Assembly (NCBI GenBank): GCA_007115705.1 | Contig: QXEO01000222.1 | Coordinates: forward strand, 4,963,176-5,027,175 | Origin: Dactylis glomerata | Lineage: Eukaryota > Streptophyta > Magnoliopsida > Poales > Poaceae | Length of the DNA: 64,000 nucleotides | Reading direction: 5' to 3' | In this document: piece after piece, positions 20,303 through 32,037 of the stretch | Position numbering within the stretch: the stretch's first letter is position 1 | Layout: every line of letters starts with the position of its first letter | Position numbers and translations under genes: made by a program | Notes under the pieces: model-generated | What the model was told of the DNA's origin: nothing | Seen by the model: only the letters and a program-made list of their open reading frames with translations | Database searches by the model: none

Positions 20303-21185
20303 AAATGTGGAGCAAGACCACCTCGAATGGAATCATTATTGCCTTCACAATCCTCTCCTTCCTCAAAGATGAGACCTGCATGGTGAAGGAGATGCACAAG
20401 ACCACCTCGAATGGAATCATTGTTGCCACCGCTCAGAGAGATGTTGGCACGAAACATGTGGAGCAATATCTCATAGAGCGGTAGGAGGTTGGCGCTGTCT
20501 ACTAGTTTGACCTTGGGAATGTAGAGAGGCTCAATATTCTTGTTGCACTCGGAGGTGTCAAGATGCATCCAGTGGAAATATAGATCAAGGCCTCCTCCTT
20601 CGATTCCCCGAAGATCAACGACTTTGGGTGGGTGAGGGAGGAGATCTTGTAAGATTGGTGGCTTTAACAATGGTGTTCTTCTTGGTCAGCTTGAGCAGCC
20701 CTTGAGGAAGAAGGAGGGGGAATAAATACCCCTCCCCAAAATCTGACCGTTGGCTGAATCTGCACCACGGGCTAAAGCCTAACTTAACTCCGGCTAAAGC
20801 CAGACTGGCCGGTTAAAGCTGGATTGTGGACCGGCTAAAGTCGATCTGGCTCGAGAGGCCGGCTATTTTAGAGGAAATAGCCAGACAAAAAGCTGGTCTG
20901 AGATAGAGGGGAATCCACACTTGGATTGCCCCATTTCCAGGGACACTGGCTAAAGCCAGCCTGACCCTAACTTTTTTAGCACATTCTCCTCGATGCCTTG
21001 ATAAAATCCACCAAGATATTTTCCCTTTGATCAATTATAATGAGTATAGTGCAATATACAGGGAATCCCAATATTTGTGCATGTATATATAAAATCGTAC
21101 AAATATCAAAACACAAGATTAATAGATAATGTATTGTTAACAAACACCAAAATTATTTAGGCAGGAAATGCTCTTCAGTTGTGAT
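20303..21185. other. Unassigned repeat-like sequence between element A and a Copia LTR fragment
   Basis: A minus-strand frame at about 20670-20313 reads VVDLRGIEGGGLDLYFHWM and LYIPKVKLVDSANLLPLYEI. It looks protein-like, but I do not recognise the family; a retrotransposon gag-like origin is possible. It carries an internal direct repeat (20313-20343 and 20397-20427). Region 20760-20960 is rich in GGCTAAAGCC-like palindromes. No termini or target duplications were found. Confidence 0.35.
20313..20427 (+). repeat. 31-bp direct repeat, 84 bp apart
   Basis: Copies at 20313-20343 and 20397-20427, beginning CAAGACCACCTCGAATGGAA, match at 30 of 31 positions. In the minus-strand frame they encode the repeated NNDSIRGGL peptide. 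Confidence 0.88.
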
Positions 21186-21429
21186 GTACATGTGCAACGC
21201 TCGGAGGCACCGCCCGTTGTGGCGCTTGGATTGGAACATATCACGAGAAGGAGACGCTAGTACAACTACGCCGACCACGTTCATCTGAACGTTTCTGCTG
21301 TGCGACCTACAAGGGTATGTTGATCTGATCTCTCTCATATATTGTTTTGCATCTCATAGATCAGATCTTGGTTCTCTCTTGATTGTCTTCGTACAAATTT
21401 TTTTGTTTTCTATGCCGTGAAACACTTCA
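21186..21429 (+). mobile_element. Copia LTR 3' fragment (BARE/WIS-like)
   Basis: The sequence from GTGCAACGCTCGGAGGC to GTGAAACACTTCA parallels the last ~250 bases of the young Copia LTR at 39386-41116, including GAACGTTTC.GCTGTGCGA and CAAGGGTATG. It stops exactly at the LTR terminus. The expected initiator-Met primer site does not follow, so only an LTR fragment remains. Confidence 0.75.
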
Positions 21430-21862
21430 GTGCTAGACTTCCTCAGGCTGTGCGCGAGGGCGTCGACATTTGGATCTCCATCTTCCTTCCTAACTAAGTG
21501 CTCTCTTGTCTCTGTAGATTTTGAACCTGCCCCATTTTACGTTGGGCCTACCCCCCTCCCCACTGTAAAAAATTCTCTTGGGTCCTTGATGCATGCAAAA
21601 TTCATGCATGAACATTATAGTTTATTGATGCATATTCTAACATATTAAGATGTTACAATCATGTTTTGCATTGATTTATGGGGGTTTTCCATCGACCCCC
21701 CTTATTTTGGTTATAACTCTGTAGAACAGGAAAACCCAGTTTTGCCTATTTTGATGTTTCAGGGACCTTCCAGAACTCAAATTGACCTCGGATTTTTTGG
21801 GCATTAATAATTTATCATGAGAAGCATCTGGAGGCCATGAGGCCCAAACGGGCATAGGTGGC
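21430..21862. other. Short unassigned stretch before element C
   Basis: No open frame or terminal structure is recognisable between the Copia LTR fragment and the start of the element C LTR at 21863. Confidence 0.35.
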
Positions 21863-22235
21863 TGTAGCGACCTCACTGGTAGGGTGTCGATCCCTGTGCT
21901 TTTCAGTGCTAGTCCCTGGATCAAACGCTAGCACACAGTTTTAAGATGTAATATCAAGAAACAAAGGTCATTTTATTACATCGTATGATCCATAAATTAC
22001 ATAATAGAAACTTTACAAGTTGCTTAGCATAAGGCTAGCTCAATATCAGAGTTTATAATAGAAACAAAAATATCATGGAGTCCTTCGTCTTCATGTGCCA
22101 CAAGCGAGCATGTTGAGGATAAACTCGTAACCCTGTCGTACCTTACTTGTAGTCAAAATCGGCAACATAAAAAGTTGCAGCCACAAAGGGTCAATACACT
22201 TGAATTGTATTGGCAAGATGTCACTTTTGGTGGAC
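21863..22235 (-). repeat. Element C left LTR, first part
   Basis: It starts TGTAGCGACCTCACTGGTAG and matches 35834-36210 at roughly 95 percent by eye. It is interrupted after TGGAC by element B and resumes at 29231. Confidence 0.75.
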
Positions 22236-23875
22236 TGCTTGATGTGTGGTGAATGACCAGCCCGTTGGGAACCCCAAGAGGAAGGTGTGATGAGTATAAC
22301 AGAAGATTTTCCCTCAGTTAAGAAACCAAGGTTTATCGTTCAGGAGAAGAGCAGACAATATGACTGTAGGTGATTCTTGCTAGTTTGCGACAGCTTCGGA
22401 TAATTTATATATGGCGCCTCGTCCAAGCTTTGCTTGCTAGCTGCAACGCGGAACCTGCACACAACACAACCAAATACTTTGTTCCCAACTTGCGATGAGG
22501 TTGTCAATCTCACCGGTTTGCTTGAAACAAAGGTTATGAGCGTATCGAGTGGAAAACAATAGAAGTATGCAAGTAAAGTAAGCAGTGCGAGTAAAGTAAA
22601 TAGGTGATAGCAATATGATGGAAATAGGACCGGGGTCCACAGTTCACTAGTGGTGTCTCTCCATAAGATAAATAACACATGTTGGGTAAACAAATTATAG
22701 TTGGGCAATTGATAGAATAAAGATAAACATGATATGTCAAGAAGATCACTATGCGATTCACTCTGGGCATTACAACAAAATACATAGACCGCCATCCAAC
22801 TGCATCTATGACTAATAATCCACTTGTGGCGAATCAATCCGAGAACTCCACAAGTATTAAGTTGCGAACAACAGATAATTGCATTAAACAAAGTGTGTAA
22901 TGTAAACAAAGCATATGCCCTTGAGCATATGAATGTTGTTTTCTCCCTAGTAGCAACAGCACATCTACAACCTTAGAGGTTTCTGTCACTCCCCCAGATT
23001 AAATAGAGGCATGAACCCACTATCGAGCATAAATACCCCCTCTTGGAGTCACTAGCAACTACTCGGCCAAGATAGCTACTAATAACGGAGAGCATGCAAG
23101 ATCATAAACAACATAGAGATAACATAAGATATATTTCAGTACAACAACTCAATCATAACACCAATATTCATCGGATCCCAACAAACCAAACATGTAGAAT
23201 TACATAACGGTGATCTCAATCATGTAGGGCAGCTCATGAGATCTAAACATGAAGCACATGGTGGAGAAGACAACCATCTAGCTACTGCTATGGACCCATA
23301 GTCCAAGGTAGACTACTCACTCATCACTCCGGAGGCAAGCATGGCGATGAAGAAGACCTCCGGTGGCGATTCCCCTCTCCGATAGGGTGCCGGGAAGAGT
23401 TTCTGGACCCTCCCGATCTTTGGGTCGACGGCGGCGGTGGATCGTGATGTGTTCTGGAAAAATGATCGGGTACTTAGGTTTTTTCCGTCGGGGGGTCTTT
23501 ATAGGCGAAGGGGCATCTTCAGAAGTGGCCCGAGGGGCTCTCACACATAGGGGGCACGGCCAGGCCCCTGGCCACGCCGCCCTGGTGTGTGGGGCCCTCG
23601 TGGCCCCCCTCCAACTCCTCTTCGGATCTCTGGAAGCTTCCGGGGAAAATAAGACTTCAGGAACTTGTTTCATCCAATTCTGAGAATATTTCCTGTGTAT
23701 CACTTCTGAAACACAAAAAACAGCAGAAAATAGGGAACTGGCACTGTGGCGACTTGTTAATAGGTTAGTTCCGGAAAATGCATAAAAGTGCCACGAAGTG
23801 TAACGAAACAGTAGGCAAATGGTATAAAAACAAGCATGGAGCATCAAAAATTATAGATACGTTGGAGACGTATCA
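22236..23875 (-). repeat. Element B 3' LTR (1640 bp)
   Basis: On the minus strand it starts TGATACGTCTCCAACGTATC and ends ATCAAGCA. It is adjacent to the polypurine-like AAGCTTGGGGATGC at 23876-23890. Several open frames inside it recur in the other LTR and are not genes. Confidence 0.85.
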
Positions 23876-24389
23876 AGCATCCCCAAGCTTAACTCCTGCT
23901 CGTCCTCGAGTAGGTAAGTGATAACAAAAGAATAATTTTTGAGGTGACATGGACCTACACAATCTTGATCATATATGTAAGCATTTGTGAGCTGGGATCA
24001 TAAGAACTTAAAACATGGGCATGAAGATATAATCTTGATAATCAAAACTTAGCAACCATGTTGTAAACATGAAAATGAACACAAACAAAAGATCATGAAA
24101 ATGAAATAATGAAAGTCAAACTTGTGTTCAAATCATAAGGAAAAACATACAAATGGTTTTCAGCTTGTCCTTCAAAGAGAGCAAAATATAAATGCATAGG
24201 ACACCTTCAAGTTTAAGAGGGCGACTAGATACAAATAATTTAAGAACAAGTGAAACCAACAATATGAATCAATCAATGAAAACTTTGGGACAATGCACAT
24301 TATACTAAGAATGACAACTTTGCTCTCTTATGGTGCATAAAGACAGAAGGTAGTGACTCAACAAAAAGGTAAAAGAAAGACCCTTCACA

Positions 24390-26750
24390 GAGGGAAGCAG
24401 TGATTGCAAGTTTTATAACCTTCAAAAATTATGTTACTTACCGGCTTTGAGCTCTCATTGCCCCCATCATAAGCATCTTGAATGGTTAGAGTTAATACGA
24501 GAACAATTATGATGCATATGCTTGACAAATCATAAGTCAAAAACCTCGTGTCCCGTGAATACGAGTACCCAAACCTCATGCTACTCAACTTAGAGTCCCA
24601 AGCAAGGCTCTTGTCATTGTAAGTATATATGTATCATTGAGAACTGCCAACGAGGTACCTCCGTGCCCGATGACATGGAACAAGCCCACATCAAAATGAC
24701 AGGACAAGCAGACAATGAACACCTCGACATCTCTTTTATTTGCCATTTGTTTAGCTTTTTATTGTGAGATGTGTCATCGAATGTCCACCATGGGTATGCT
24801 GCAAATTTCCACCATGAATTATGCATGGCTTAGATTGGCGGCCCAGGCGTTTCCCTAACACATATACAAACTCCATGATCCCCACAAGATTCCCAATTCA
24901 TTTCACACCGCGGGCATCCATAAACAAAAGATCACGATATCAACTCAAATAAGAAGTGCAATGTCGAAAGCTTGCCCCATGACAGCATGGATGGGCTAGT
25001 ATCCAACTTACAACTTGGAAGCATAACAACTCAACATAAAAGACCACAATGTCAAATTTTTAAGAATAGGAAAAAGTAAAGTGTGCCTTCCAGTTCGTGA
25101 GAGCTTTACTAACCATTTTTCACATAACACTGGTAAGAGTTTAATTTGAAGAGAAGATAAAAGCAAGTCAAATTTACTTGGAATAGCAAATTGCTAGTAG
25201 GTATGTATGGTGGACACTTTGGAAAACTTTAGCTTTTAGGAGTTGGATGCACGAGTAGAGCTCATACTCAGTACAAGGCGAGGGCTAGCAAAAGACTGGG
25301 AGCGACCAACTAAGAGAGCAATAATGGCCATAATCATGCAAAGCGACAAAGCGACACTAAAAGAAGCATAAGATGGCATCAAAAGTCAAAAACTAAATGA
25401 TCATAGAGGCTATTGGCGACTTTGTATGAGTCTAACATGTGTGAGCATGCGCCAAGTCAACCTAAATAAAGCATCAAGGAGAAAACCAAAATAATGCTTC
25501 CATACAATAAAAACAACGCATGATTTTTTCAAAGGCTCATTAAGCAATCTCAGTTATTTGAGACAAGTCATGCTACAGCAAAACCACTAAGCATACTATC
25601 AAAAAGACATCAAGCATGACATGAAAAAGCCTAAGCCGCAGTCTACACAAGCTCCTTCTTGTACCACTATTTTGCATAAAGCTTTTTCTCTTTTCCAACA
25701 CCATTTGAAATTTTTTAAGACACCTCTTTTGATGAAAACCAATGAAGATCAGAGGCAAAAATACACCTTGATGAAAAGATATGACAAGGTCTGAACGCAA
25801 ATCAAGGCCAAAATGAAAACCAAAAGCAGTAGCAGAAAAGAAAGAACACTCGGTGAAATTGTAAGAATGAAAAACTGAGTGTTCCTGGCAAATGAAAACG
25901 AGTACATCTTCTCCAAAAGTAATTTGTTGGGGTCCAACCATTTATTGCAGGAAACAAAAATAAACTAACTAAGAAAACTAAAACAACTGACGCTCCAAGA
26001 AAAACACATAGTGCATGAAGCAATAAAAATATAGTGTCTTGAAAGGTGACCTGATTTTTGCCGATGAAGAAGGGGTGCCTCGGGGGCATCCCCAAGCTTT
26101 GACGCTTATAATTCTTGGATATTTCTTGGGGTGATGCATGGGCATCCCCAAGCTTGAGCTTTTGTCCATTCTTCAACTCATCTCATAATTCTTCAATCCC
26201 TACACTTGAAAACTTTCTTCATACAAAACTAAACACAAATCTATTAGCAATATTAGTGTAAGCATATCATATAATAAACCTCTTTTTGCTTCAGGTTTCA
26301 ACCCAAAACCACCACATATATATAATATACTACTTTAGTAACTTCCCAAAAAAGTTCCGTGATCAAAAGAACTCAAAAGAAAGCGATAAAATGGCAAACA
26401 CAAATATTGGCAGAAATCTGTCAAAACAGAACAACTGACAAAGGTCGAATTTTTGAGGGGTTTTCTATTGATCAAATGAAAAAGTTTTCAAATAACGAAA
26501 GTTTGGATATAACCTGGGGCATATGCGCAAGAAATCACAGGTCCAAAAGATATACAGAGAATTTATACGAATTTTTACGGTGCATCGCCGAAAACAGTTT
26601 CAGGACAGCAACATCCCCAAATCTTTACCTCACTCGAATTAGAGGCTTCTCTTGGCACAACAATAAAATAAAAAGGATAAGGAGCGGTCATTACAGTAGT
26701 AATGACTTCCAAGACTCAAATAAAAGAAAAAGTACTGGAAATAAAACATT
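24390..26750 (-). other. Element B 3' internal region, non-coding
   Basis: This long stretch parallels element G (55714-58250) and element A (19200-20300). It contains two AAGCTTGGGGATGCCC-like motifs (26088-26100 and 26142-26155 on the plus strand) in addition to the copy next to the LTR. Short minus-strand frames (25573-26176) are not preserved across the three elements as a protein, so I treat the region as untranslated. Confidence 0.55.
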
Positions 26751-26811
26751 GGGTTATCTCCCAAGAGTGCTTTTCTTTAATGCCTTTGAGCTAGGCGCAG
26801 AAAATTGCGAA

Positions 26812-27405
26812 TCAAGTAACATCAGAAGGGGCATTAAGATCAACTGCAGAAGTTTTATCAATAATGCATTGTATTTCATCCACATAAGTTTTAGAAGCCC
26901 CTTTGTGATCATGCTTTGGTACACTCAAATCACTAAAAAGATTTTTGGGACAAATCCAGTCAAAATTATTTTCGAAAGCTTCACACAATCCCAAGAGCTT
27001 GCTAGGTATAGGTATTTCGGCTCCTTCATCGTTTGTACTAATAACCTTTATAGGTGAACCGAGTTTATTAAAATGTTTAAGAACTTTTCTAGCCTCAATA
27101 ACAATATCTTTAAATTCTAGGCGCAAAGCTTCCAAAATAAAAGCTTTCTTTTCAGGATCTTCAATTTCATGAAGCTTAAGGAACATGTATTGCATAAAAG
27201 GCTTAAGACTAGCAAACCTAGTTTCCAACATGTGAATTAAATAAGCAGAAGCAACTTCAATACTATGAGCTAGCTCAACCAAAGATTTTTCCTCAACTTC
27301 CTTATGCATACTAATGTGATTAAAGAACTCCTCAATGTTACTTTTTCCAATAATAGAACCACTACCTACTGAGAGGTCCTCCAGAACATACTTAGGGAAC
27401 AACAT
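26812..27405 (-). CDS. Element B 197-aa protein of unknown function
   Basis: This is an uninterrupted minus-strand frame from ATG 27405 to a stop at 26812. It starts about 160 bases inside the primer site, the place where gag normally begins. The protein begins MLFPKYVLEDLSVGSG. Its middle part (ELAHSIEVASAYLIHML to KKAFILEALRLEFKDIVIEA) looks mostly alpha-helical, and it ends with DLNAPSDVT. I see no gag capsid motif, zinc knuckle, protease or reverse transcriptase signature and do not recognise a family. It is the only sizeable open frame in an otherwise non-coding element, and it is intact although the LTRs have drifted by a few percent. A structural or packaging role is possible but unproven. 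Confidence 0.55.
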   Translation of the reverse strand: MLFPKYVLEDLSVGSGSIIGKSNIEEFFNHISMHKEVEEKSLVELAHSIEVASAYLIHMLETRFASLKPFMQYMFLKLHEIEDPEKKAFILEALRLEFKDIVIEARKVLKHFNKLGSPIKVISTNDEGAEIPIPSKLLGLCEAFENNFDWICPKNLFSDLSVPKHDHKGASKTYVDEIQCIIDKTSAVDLNAPSDVT

Positions 27406-27562
27406 GATGAACTAAAAGTAAAGAAATAACAACTACCAAGGATTCTAATTTTTTTGGGTTTTTGATATAAAACAATGCAAGTAAAATAAAGTAAAGCAAA
27501 ACAACAACAAAGTAAAGGATGTGTGTGCGAAAAACTTCCCTTGCAGAGGTCTTCCACTCTTC

Positions 27563-27580
27563 CCCGGCAACGGCACCAGA
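27563..27580 (-). other. Element B primer-binding site
   Basis: Minus-strand TGGTGCCGTTGCCGGGGA matches the tRNA-Asp type site with one change (C to T at the fourth base). It lies about eight bases inside the 5' LTR end at 27589. Confidence 0.8.
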
Positions 27581-27588
27581 AAAGCTGT

Positions 27589-29225
27589 TGCTTGATACGT
27601 GGTGAATGAGCAGCCCGTTGGGAACCCCAAGAGGAAGGTGTGATGAGTATAGCAGCAGATTTTCCCTCAGTTAAGAAACCAAGGTTTATCGTTCAGGAGA
27701 AGAGCAGACAATACGACTGTAGGTGATGCTTGCTAGTTTGCGACAGCTTCAGACAATTTATATATGGCGCCTCGTCCAAGCTTTGCTTGCTAGCTGCAAC
27801 GTGGAACCTGCACACAACACAACCAAATACTTTGTTCCCAACTTGCGATGAGGTTGTCATTCTCACCGGTTTGCTTAAAACAAAGGTTATGAGCGTATCG
27901 AGTGGAAAACAATAGAAGTATACGAGTAAAGTAAGCAGTGCGAGTAAAGTAAATAGGTGATAGCAATATGATGGAAATAGGACCAAGGTCCACAGTTCAC
28001 TAGTGGTGTCTCTCCATAAGATAAATAACACATGCTGGGTAAACAAATTACAGTTGGGCAATTGATAGAACAAAGATAAACATGATATGTCAAGAAGATC
28101 ACTATGCGATTCACTCTGGGCATTACAACAAAATACATAGACCGCCATCCAACTGCATCTATGACTAATAATCCACTTGTGGCGAATCAATCTGAGAACT
28201 CCACAAGTATTAAGTTGCGAACAACAGATAATTGCATTAAGCAAAGTGTGTAATGTAAACAAAGCATATGCCCTTGAGCATATGAATGTTGTTTTCTCCC
28301 TAGTGGCAACAGCATATCTACAATCTTAGAGGTTTCTGTCACTCCCCCAAATTAAATAGAGGCATGAACCCACTATCGAGCATAAATACCCCCTCTTGGA
28401 GTCACTAGCAACTACTCGGCCAAGATAGCTACTAATAACGGAGAGCATGCAAGATCATAAACAACATAGAGATAACATAAGGTATATTTCAGTACAACAA
28501 CTCAATCATAACACCAATATTCATCGGATCCCAACAAACCAAACATTTAGAATTACATAACGATGATCTTAATCATGTAGGGCAGCTCATGAGATCTAAA
28601 CATGAAGCACATGGTGGAGAAGACAACCATCTAGCTACTGCTATGGACCCATAGTCCAAGGTAGACTACTCACTCATCGCTCCGGAGGCAAGCATGGCAA
28701 TGTAGAAGACCTCTGGTGGTGATTCCCCTCTTCGGCAGGGTGCCGGGAAGAGCTTCTGGACCCTCCCGAGCTTCGAGTTGACGGCGGCGGTGGATCACGA
28801 TGTGTTCTGGAAAATTGATCGGGTACTTAGGTTTTTTCCGTCGGGGGGTCTTTATAGGCGAAGGGGCATCGTCAGAAGTGGCCCGAGGGGTCTCACACAT
28901 AGGGGGCGCGGCCAGGCCCCTGGCCGCGCCGCCCTGGTGTGTGGGGCCCTCGTGGCCCCCTCCAACTTCTCTTCGAATCTCTAGAAGCTTCCGGGAAAAA
29001 TAAGACTTCAGGAACTTGTTTTGTCCAATTCCGAGAATATTTTCTGTGTATCACTTCTGAAACACAAAAATAGCAGAAAACAGGGAACTGGCACTATGGC
29101 GACTTGTTAATAGGTTATTTCTGGAAAATGCATAAAAGTGCCACGAAGTGTAACGAAATAGTAGGCAAATGGTGTAAAAACAAGCATGGAGCATCAAAAA
29201 TTATAGATACATTGTAGACGTATCA
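27589..29225 (-). repeat. Element B 5' LTR (1637 bp)
   Basis: It matches the 3' LTR at 22236-23875 with a few percent difference by eye and almost the same length. It ends on the plus strand in AGACGTATCA next to the GGGAC flank. Confidence 0.87.
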
Positions 29226-29230
29226 GGGAC

Positions 29231-29760
29231 ACAGGTGGAGCCTAACACTTAAATGTATATTTGGCTAAGTGGAGCTTGAGGCTTATTTTGCAGAAAAGCA
29301 ATTGTTTTATCCTACTTTTCAAAAATGATTTTATTTCTTTTAAAGCACTATTGGACACACTGGAATCCACCAGGTGCTCCTAATTATGAACAAACTAGAA
29401 TCCACTAGGTGCACATAAATATGATCACACAATAAACCCTTGTTAATCCCTCAAGTTTTAATTTAAGAAGTTGGGATGAGGAGATTCTTGAACAGCTTCA
29501 AAATCATGTCGCTCAAAATTGTCCGTAACTGGGGACACGGCTAAGTACTTAGTTTTAACACTCCACAGAGGTAGTGCACTTTTCCCACAAGACTCAGTCA
29601 GCCCCTTTTGCCATGATGCTCATTTTGCTCAAATGGCCGAGTGAAGACTAAGACGGGACCTTTTAGAAGCAATCCCTCAGACCAACCTGGACGCGCTCTA
29701 TCCTAACAACAACTACCACCCTCTGTCCGGCTGGCTGAGTTCTCGCAACTTAATTGGTCA
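29231..29760 (-). repeat. Element C left LTR, second part
   Basis: It continues the LTR after element B. It matches 36206-36721 closely, from CACAAGTGGAGCCTAACAC-like sequence to TCTCGCAACTTA.TTGGT. The true LTR end lies beyond the matched part and cannot be placed, because the right copy is cut by element D at 36721. Confidence 0.7.
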
Positions 29761-32030
29761 AGACAGAGCCCATATGACTTGTGGTTGCACTGGAAGCTTC
29801 ACAACTTGAACGTCTCCAATCTCTTTGTTCCTGGGTGGCCGTCCACAAGTGTGATACACACGACCGCCATAGACATGACTCCGGTGTAACCACTCAACAT
29901 AAACCAAACAACCACTTCCACCCTGGTGATTCATTAACTTAGTTGTTTTTTAGTTTTTACCAAAACATGGTTTATCATACTTAGTAAAATATATGGAATC
30001 CCACCCACGAATTTTATAGCATAACTAAGCAATCTACACTTACGATGTTTCTTCTAATTGGATAATTGGGGATATCCTAAATAGGACATAGCAAGCACAA
30101 TAATCTACACATGCATATTATTAAAAGAAGGAAACACTATATGCATTAAAACATTGGGAATTTTATGAACAAGAGTGACACTTTCCTTAGTAATTTTTGA
30201 AGATCGTACTTCTCTTAATAAACACGCATATCTCTTCGTAAAACTATAAGATAGAAGAATAACACAACATAAACACATAATCAAACAAGTCAAAATCAAG
30301 CGAGACAACAAGGTTGTTTATGTGTTTTGGCTTGACAGAACAACGATGGCATGAAGTTTACTTGATATGGATAGAAGAATGGCTAAGTCAAGGATGTTAA
30401 AAGTTGGATGGGGGTTTTCTAAATTGTTAGGTGGTGTCAAATACTTAGCAAAATAGCTCAAGGCAATTCTTAGTCTTGGGTTGAGAAGTTAGATGGATAA
30501 ATTCCAAGTCATGGGGTTTATTACTTTCATCTTCTTCACTTGGACTCTCTTCTCTTGAACTCCTTGTTTTGCCTTCAACTCCTTGTCTTCTCTTCAACTT
30601 CTTCTCCATGGTATTGAGATGGGAAATGTGAACGGAGGTAAGAGTCAAAATACTAATTTTTTTTTGCAAACATGGTGTTGATAGCTTTACACTTAGGTAT
30701 GGATAGAGAGGAGGTCATGGGCAGATTTGGGTCGTCATTAAAACTTAGGATTTTTCACACCATCTATGTAGAGTGTGAAACTCAAATATCACAGGGTGCA
30801 CAATAGGTAAATAGGATTTGATATTTTCTAGGTGCTCAATTAACACATCTACAACTTGCAAATAGGATGAACTAGTGGAGTTGACTTTTGGAGAAGTGTG
30901 AAAAGTGTGGAAAATTTTCTAGTGATTTTTCAGTATCAAGGGAAGCAATTTTTGCAAAAGGAAATATGCCTAAGGTATTTATAAAATCAAATCTAGAGTG
31001 AAAATATTCAAATCCTCATTTGAATTTGAATACTTGTGAAAATGGGTTCAAAAAGTGTTAGGCATTGGTTCTTATGTACAGAGGACATCCACACTTTTCA
31101 TTAGCAAAAAGATTCATCTAAAAAGGATCTACGGACACCAGGATATGGCCATAAGAAAGTTTGATATCAAATTTTTATTTAACCAGATTCGAGAGTCTAC
31201 AAGTTATATGTTCTGATGCCACTGGGTAGATAACTAAATTATGAATCCAACGCTAAAAGAATCAATCGATTTGCAATTATGGATTATGAGATGTGAATTT
31301 TCAAAGTTCATAGAATTTTCTGCCCAAAATTATGGAAAACAGAAATTAGATAAACATGCTAGACATGTGGCAGATTGCTATTGGAGAATACCCCTTCGTT
31401 TGAGTGATCTAAAATCAACCTTTAGATGCAGATCTAATGGACCAAAAGTGCTCACCGGAATAACTCGTCGGAGAGGTCACCGGAAATGCGTCCACGGTGG
31501 CGGTCGCTCGGTTGTCCAATGTTGTGGAGGTCTCTGATGAATATGAAGTAGTGGACGGCAATGGACACCATTTAGATCCTCGATAAAGCTCCCAGCAGTG
31601 GCGGTGAGCGGATGGAGCGGCAGCGATGTCGGGTGGTTCGTCCAACGACGACGATAAGATGCACGATGATGTCCTAGAGGTAGGAGAGGATTAGGAGAGT
31701 CTACTGTGAAAAGGAATAGAAATAAAGATGAAGGAGACGTCGTACCAGTGTGATGAACTCGCCAAGTCAAGATTAGGACGTCGATGGTGCGGGCAGTAGA
31801 GCGATCCTATGAAGAAAACTGAGAACCAAAGTGAGGGAGGATAACTAGGAACACGCGGTGGACATGTCTTTTGGTACTGGTATGTTCCGAGGAGGGAGAT
31901 CGAGAGACGTATGCCACCGATTGGTATTCGGTGCGCCGTTTGGGTTCGTGCTGAAGTCGAATGGAAACGATGGCTATAATTGATGGGGGAGGAGGGGAGA
32001 AGTGGGCAGCCATGGAGACGTTACAGATTT
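29761..32030. other. Element C internal region, non-coding part 1
   Basis: AT-rich sequence on the 3' side of the minus-strand element. Scattered short frames on both strands do not resemble gag, pol or host proteins. A somewhat GC-richer patch lies at 31440-32000. Confidence 0.45.
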
Positions 32031-32037
32031 TCAGGAG

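Larger units (their letters stand above)
22236..29225 (-). mobile_element. Element B: complete non-autonomous Athila-like Gypsy retrotransposon
   Basis: The plus-strand order is 3' LTR (22236-23875), internal region (23876-27588) and 5' LTR (27589-29225). The flanks are TGGAC (22231-22235) and GGGAC (29226-29230). The empty-site sequence in the other element C LTR reads GGTGGACACAAG, which confirms the insertion point. The internal region is only 3.7 kb. It has one intact 197-aa frame near the primer site and then a long 3' region shared with A and G, with no reverse transcriptase, protease or integrase. Confidence 0.88.

Noticed and set aside
22340..22909. 189-residue minus-strand frame, repeated at 27693-28262
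   Set aside because: It is inside both LTRs of element B, with a related but shifted frame in the LTR of A. It is not conserved as protein.
25573..26176. Hydrophobic minus-strand frames in element B 3' region
   Set aside because: The equivalent regions of A and G do not preserve the frame, so a non-coding 3' region is more likely.
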